A DNA stretch of 64,000 nucleotides from Limisalsivibrio acetivorans (GTDB lineage: Bacteria; Chrysiogenota; Deferribacteres; Deferribacterales; Geovibrionaceae). Shown piece by piece: positions 60,490 to 64,000 of the stretch (position 1 is its first letter; every line of letters begins with the position of its first letter). The translations under genes were made by a program, and so were the position numbers. The DNA lies in contig NZ_ATWF01000001.1 in the NCBI RefSeq assembly GCF_000421105.1, forward strand, positions 239,987 through 303,986, in the 5' to 3' direction. Below the pieces are notes generated by a model, which worked only from the letters and a program-made list of their open reading frames with translations, did not search any database and was not told where the DNA came from.

Positions 60490-61500
60490 TCAATCAGAGG
60501 ATTTTACAAGATCCACAAGGTGCTTAACATTCTCAACGGGTGTTTTCGGCATAATGCCGTGGCCGAGGTTGAAGACATGCCCTTTGATGTTTTTGCCCTC
60601 TGCGAGGATCTTTTCTGCGTATTTCGTGATCGTCGCCTTGTCCGCAAAGAGGAGGGCGGGATCCATGTTCCCCTGGAGCGTGAATTTGCTGTCCAGAGCC
60701 TTGTCCGCCTGCTCAAGGGTTATCTTCCAGTCCACTCCGAGGGCGGAGCAGTTAAGCTGTTTGATAACGGGGTAGAATGAGGAGCTGTCCTTGGCGAAGT
60801 ATATGAAATGTGCCCCTTCTACGGAGTCCACGACCTGCTTAACATAGGGGTATATGAATTCCTCGTACTCATAGGGGGATACGATTCCCGCCCATGTGTC
60901 GAACATCTGAACAACGGGGCAGCCGTTCTTGACTTGCTCCTGAAGGTATGCGGCTGTGCTTTCGGCGAGCTTCTCCATGAGCATGCGGAAAGCCTTCTCC
61001 TCATTGTGCATCATCTTTTTAACTTCGAGGAAGTTCTTGGAGCCTTCACCTTCGATCATATAGCATGCAAGGGTGAAGGGTGCGCCGGAGAAGCCTATGA
61101 GCGGAACGTTCAGCTTGCTCACCATAAGCTTGATGGCATCCATGATAAACTTGAGATCCTCCGCCGGGTTAACAACCTTCATGCGCTCGGCATCCGCAAG
61201 GGTGCGGACGGGGTCTGCTATGTAGGGTGCGGGCTTGAAATCGAGGTTCACACCCATCGGTTCGATGGGTACGAGGATGTCCGAAAAGAGGATGGCTGAA
61301 TCAAGGCCGAAGGCCTCGATGGGCTGGAGTGTTACCTCGCAGGCTAGTTCGGGGGTTTTGCAGAGCTCAAGGAAGCTTACCCTGCTTCTTATCTCACGGT
61401 ATTCCGCCATATATCTGCCAGCTTGTCTCATGAGCCATATGGGGGGTCTGCCGCTGTTTTGTCCTTCGAGTGTTCTTATTAGAAGATCGTTAAATGCCAT
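60490..61500 (-). CDS. hemE: Uroporphyrinogen decarboxylase
   Basis: A 336-residue enzyme that decarboxylates uroporphyrinogen III to coproporphyrinogen III. RPPIWLMRQAGRYMAEYREIRS is the diagnostic N-terminus (catalytic Arg), with ILFSDILVPIEPMGVNLDF (catalytic Asp) and IGFSGAPFTLACYMIEG. I place the start at ATG 61500, with GGAG 8 bases upstream, rather than at 61602, which would add 34 unrelated residues and overlap the promoter. First gene of the haem/quinone operon. Confidence 0.94.
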   Translation of the reverse strand: MAFNDLLIRTLEGQNSGRPPIWLMRQAGRYMAEYREIRSRVSFLELCKTPELACEVTLQPIEAFGLDSAILFSDILVPIEPMGVNLDFKPAPYIADPVRTLADAERMKVVNPAEDLKFIMDAIKLMVSKLNVPLIGFSGAPFTLACYMIEGEGSKNFLEVKKMMHNEEKAFRMLMEKLAESTAAYLQEQVKNGCPVVQMFDTWAGIVSPYEYEEFIYPYVKQVVDSVEGAHFIYFAKDSSSFYPVIKQLNCSALGVDWKITLEQADKALDSKFTLQGNMDPALLFADKATITKYAEKILAEGKNIKGHVFNLGHGIMPKTPVENVKHLVDLVKSSD

Positions 61501-61531
61501 CTGATTACTCCGAAAATAAATTTGTCCCAGT

Positions 61532-61559
61532 ATTATAGATTGTTCCTGCGGATTTTCAA
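61532..61559 (-). promoter_or_regulatory. Promoter of the hemE operon
   Basis: On the minus strand TTGAAA (61559-61554) and a perfect TATAAT (61537-61532) are 16 bases apart; the predicted start near 61525 gives a leader of about 25 nt. The position also argues for the hemE start at 61500. Confidence 0.65.
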
Positions 61560-61672
61560 GGATACTATTGCTTACTACCAGCAGTTTTGATAATCTGTCC
61601 ACTTACTTTCAGTATTTTTGCGGGGAAAAGGAAACTTTCTTAACATTTTTAACTCAGAGGAGAGAAAACTAG

Positions 61673-63295
61673 ATGGCAAATTTCGATGTTCTCATCACCG
61701 CACACATATCCGAACAGGGTGTGCGAATCCTTGAGGAGAGCGGCGATATCAATGTAGATATCAAAGCGGACATCAACGCCGAGGATCTTAAGCAGATTAT
61801 CGGCAACTACGATGCAGTTATAACACGCAGCGGAACCACAGTTACCGAGGATCTGCTTGAGAATCCCGGAAAGCTCAAGATAATCGGGCGTGCTGGTGTG
61901 GGTCTTGACAACGTTGATATTGAGGCGGCAAGCAAGAAGGGGATCATTGTAATGAATGCCCCCACAGGAAATACCCTCGCCGCCACAGAGCTTACAATGG
62001 GCATGATGCTCGCCGCTGTGCGTAAGATTCCGGCTGCAAACAACTCCGTTAAGCACAAGGAATGGAACCGCAAAAAATTTATGGGTATCCAGCTCTACGG
62101 AAGAACCCTCGGTATTGTCGGCCTCGGAAGGATAGGCGGAAACGTTGCTATCCGCTCCAAGAGTTTCGGCATGAAGGTCGTCGCCTTTGACCCCTACATC
62201 AAGAAGAGCAGGGCGGAAGGCCTTGGGGTTACCCTTTGTGAGAGCCTGGATGAAGTCCTTGAGCAGGCGGATGTTATCACCTTCCACACTCCGCTCACCG
62301 ACGAAACCAAAAACATGATCACAAAAGAGCATATCGACAAGATGAAGGATGATGTCGTTATCGTTAACTGCGCCAGAGGGGGGATTGTTAACGAGGACGA
62401 TCTCTACGATTCTGTTAAATCGGGCAAGGTTTTTTCTGCTGCTGTGGATGTGTTTATGAATGAGCCCCTTGGCGATCATAAACTTCTTGAGCTTGATAAC
62501 ATATTTGTTACCCCCCATATCGGTGCAAACACAAGCGAAGGTCAGCGGGATGTTGCCATACTTATCTGCGAGCAGATCGATAACGCCCTGCACGGACGTT
62601 CCTATGAGAATGCCGTTAACATACCTTTTATGAAGTCCCAGCTCAGCATAGAGATGCAGAAATACTTCGAGATGATAGAGCACATGGGGCACCTTGTTGC
62701 ACAGGTTATCAAGGGAAGGGTGGAGAAGATCGAGGTCACCATGGTCGGCTCCAAGTTCGAGGAGGACTTTTTCGAACGTACCTTCGATATCCCCTTCAAC
62801 TATCAGCCCTTCACCGTTGCCGCACTAAGGGGATACCTTGAGCACAGTGTTCGTGAGACAGTCTCATACATAAACGCATCCTTCATAGCGAAGGACAGGA
62901 ACATTGATGTTGTGGAGACAAGAACATCCAGCTACGGCAAGTTCAACGATCTTCTCGTTATAAAGGCCACCACAGACAAAGAGGAGAAGGTTGTCGGAGG
63001 AACGGTATTCCCCGACGGTCTCGGCCGTGTGGTTGTCTTCGATGAGTTCTACCTTGATATGGTATCCGAAGGTACATACATATACTTCAAAAACCACGAC
63101 AAGCCCGGCATCGTCGGAAGGGTTGGTACCGTTCTCGGCGAACACAGCATAAACATCGCAGGCTTCGAGCTCTCCCGTATGAAGGGGGGAATGGCTGTAT
63201 CATTCGTATCTGTTGACAACGAGGTCAGCAATGAAGCCCTGAAGGATCTTATTGATGTTGATGGAATCGTGGAAGCGAAGGTTGTTAAGTTTTGA
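61673..63295 (+). CDS. serA: D-3-phosphoglycerate dehydrogenase
   Basis: First enzyme of serine synthesis, 540 residues, long form with a C-terminal ACT domain. GRAGVGLDNVDIEAA, GIVGLGRIGGNVAIRSKSFGMKVVAFDPY (NAD binding), VIVNCARGGIVNEDDL and VTPHIGANTSEGQ (catalytic Arg, Glu and His) are intact. The intervening allosteric domain precedes the ACT (GTYIYFKNHDKPGIVGRVGTVLGEHSINIAGFELSR), suggesting serine feedback. GAGGAGAG precedes the ATG. Its stop overlaps the yjbQ start by 4 bases. Confidence 0.95.
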   Translation: MANFDVLITAHISEQGVRILEESGDINVDIKADINAEDLKQIIGNYDAVITRSGTTVTEDLLENPGKLKIIGRAGVGLDNVDIEAASKKGIIVMNAPTGNTLAATELTMGMMLAAVRKIPAANNSVKHKEWNRKKFMGIQLYGRTLGIVGLGRIGGNVAIRSKSFGMKVVAFDPYIKKSRAEGLGVTLCESLDEVLEQADVITFHTPLTDETKNMITKEHIDKMKDDVVIVNCARGGIVNEDDLYDSVKSGKVFSAAVDVFMNEPLGDHKLLELDNIFVTPHIGANTSEGQRDVAILICEQIDNALHGRSYENAVNIPFMKSQLSIEMQKYFEMIEHMGHLVAQVIKGRVEKIEVTMVGSKFEEDFFERTFDIPFNYQPFTVAALRGYLEHSVRETVSYINASFIAKDRNIDVVETRTSSYGKFNDLLVIKATTDKEEKVVGGTVFPDGLGRVVVFDEFYLDMVSEGTYIYFKNHDKPGIVGRVGTVLGEHSINIAGFELSRMKGGMAVSFVSVDNEVSNEALKDLIDVDGIVEAKVVKF

Positions 63296-63696
63296 CAGAA
63301 ATAATAGTTCAAACATCCTCACGCTCTCAGCTCATTGATATAACAAAAGAGCTTAAGCGTTTGATAAGAAAGAATGAGTGGAAGGACGGCCTTTTGGCCG
63401 TCTGGACACCGCACACCACAGCGGCGATCACCGTTAATGAGAATGCGGATCCCGATGTGCCCGCCGATATAACATCTTTCCTGAATAATAAGATCCCGAA
63501 AAACTGGGGCTTTTCGCACATGGAAGGGAACTCCGATGCACACATTAAATCAAGCCTTGTGGGTTGCAGTGAGACTATAATGGTCGAGGATGGAAAGATG
63601 CTCCTTGGAACATGGCAAGGAATCTTCTTCTGCGAGTTTGATGGTCCACGCAACCGGAAGGTGTGGGTAAAGTTTATTTCTAATATATCTATGTAA
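63292..63696 (+). CDS. yjbQ: YjbQ/UPF0047-family protein, TTG start
   Basis: A 134-residue protein with the UPF0047 signatures WTPHTTAAITVNENADPDV, FSHMEGNSDAHIKSSLVG and LLGTWQGIFFCEFDGPRNRKVWV. The fold is a trimer; some members show thiamine-phosphate synthase activity in vitro, but the physiological role is uncertain. Starts at TTG, overlapping serA by 4 bases (TTGA). The dispersed repeat begins within a few bases of its stop codon. Confidence 0.88.
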   Translation: MTEIIVQTSSRSQLIDITKELKRLIRKNEWKDGLLAVWTPHTTAAITVNENADPDVPADITSFLNNKIPKNWGFSHMEGNSDAHIKSSLVGCSETIMVEDGKMLLGTWQGIFFCEFDGPRNRKVWVKFISNISM

Positions 63697-63699
63697 TTT

Positions 63700-64000
63700 A
63701 CCATCCATGGAAATTCCATAGATTAGTAAAGCTAAGATCGCAGGGAACTTTTTAGGGAACAAAGTTCCCCGCACCCCTCAAAAACCCATTTGAAAGATAA
63801 TTATTAAGGTTGATAAGCAACAGGCTTCCAAGGATGGAAGCCCTGTAGGCGAAAGGAAGAACAGCTCTGCTGATCTGATGTAGCCGGAAGTACGAGAGAG
63901 CGGGGTTCCCCAGCTCGAACAACAATGGAATTTCCATGGACGGGAAATTCCATAGATTTAATCGGTAGCTTCAACGTTTACACGTAAGAGAAAACAACGT
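63700..64000 (+). repeat. Dispersed hairpin-rich repeat, incomplete at the window end
   Basis: Starts with ACCATCCATGGAAATTCCAT right after yjbQ, then GGGAACTTT-(9 nt)-AAAGTTCCC and the cgcacccctcaaaaaccca tail, GCTTCCA-agga-TGGAAGC, the linear stretch gtagccggaagtacgagagag, GAGCGGGG-tt-CCCC-a-GCTC and TGGAATTTCC/GGAAATTCCA. It matches 39719-40017 in order and near-identically from 63823 onward. The window ends inside it, so the right boundary is unknown. Confidence 0.8.

Noticed and set aside
61649-62692. 347-codon ORF on the minus strand opposite serA
   Set aside because: It lies antisense to the strongly supported serA gene and shows no family resemblance.

Overview
The window looks like a chromosomal segment of a Gram-negative, respiring bacterium. 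The gene set suggests Deferribacterota (Geovibrio/Denitrovibrio-like): an NtrY/NtrX-type two-component pair, a TAXI-TRAP transporter with a fused permease, a DUF4212/Na+ symporter pair, a fused succinyl-CoA:3-ketoacid CoA-transferase, an LptE outer-membrane lipoprotein and several HD-GYP/HDOD proteins. This placement is inference from gene content, not from a marker gene. I see no rRNA, tRNA or CRISPR. About 63 protein genes fill the window tightly, many with 1-20 bp overlaps.

Layout. 0-7.4 kb (+): rRNA pseudouridine synthase, queD, queE, an acidic TPR protein, ntrY/ntrX and an unknown anchored protein. 7.4-8.65 kb (-): a tandem HD/HD-GYP protein. 8.7-11.6 kb (+): an SOS locus, with a strong promoter and LexA-type box at about 8.8 kb, three 167-bp hairpin-rich tandem repeats, then lexA, a small protein and dinB. 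11.65-13.4 kb (+): an AT-rich two-gene cassette (AAA ATPase plus DUF4276/TOPRIM-like protein) that resembles a defence system. 13.4-17.3 kb (-): phoR, phoB, phoU, pstB. 17.7-24.4 kb: a DtxR/MntR regulator, trmJ, a lytic transglycosylase, sfsA, and leuS-lptE-holA. 24.6-32.4 kb (+): GAF-HD-GYP, a receiver protein, birA, coaX, a TPR lipoprotein, a RodZ-like protein, an Asd-like pseudoenzyme, a NifS-like protein without its PLP lysine, IscU and Nfu. 32.5-39.3 kb: fadD, CoA-transferase, thiolase, usp, marR and an MFS transporter. 39.3-41.66 kb: two hairpin-rich repeat units, one split by an IS30-family insertion sequence. 41.7-48.6 kb: aminotransferase, TRAP transporter, PilZ protein, mtnA and a CBS protein. 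48.6-54.8 kb (-): an Acs-like protein with broken catalytic motifs, a cNMP/CBS/DUF294 protein, a small membrane protein, and an acetate-type Na+ symporter with its small subunit. 55.7-61.5 kb (-): hemE-hemH-ubiA-ubiX and four further genes. 61.7-63.7 kb (+): serA and yjbQ, followed by another repeat copy that runs off the window.

How the parts fit. Carbon metabolism is geared to acetate, fatty acids and carboxylates (symporter/DUF4212, FadD, thiolase, SCOT, TAXI-TRAP). Regulation by phosphorelays and cyclic-di-GMP-type proteins is prominent. The haem/quinone-like operon fits a respiratory lifestyle.

Most interesting: (1) a dispersed, multi-hairpin repeat family whose stems carry compensatory changes, present at 8.8-9.5, 39.3-40.0, 40.3-41.66 and 63.7-64.0 kb, with one cluster lying between an SOS promoter and lexA; (2) a Lys-less cysteine desulfurase homologue next to IscU/Nfu; (3) an Acs-like protein that lost both its P-loop and its A10 lysine, beside a signalling protein and a symporter; (4) the ATPase/DUF4276 cassette.
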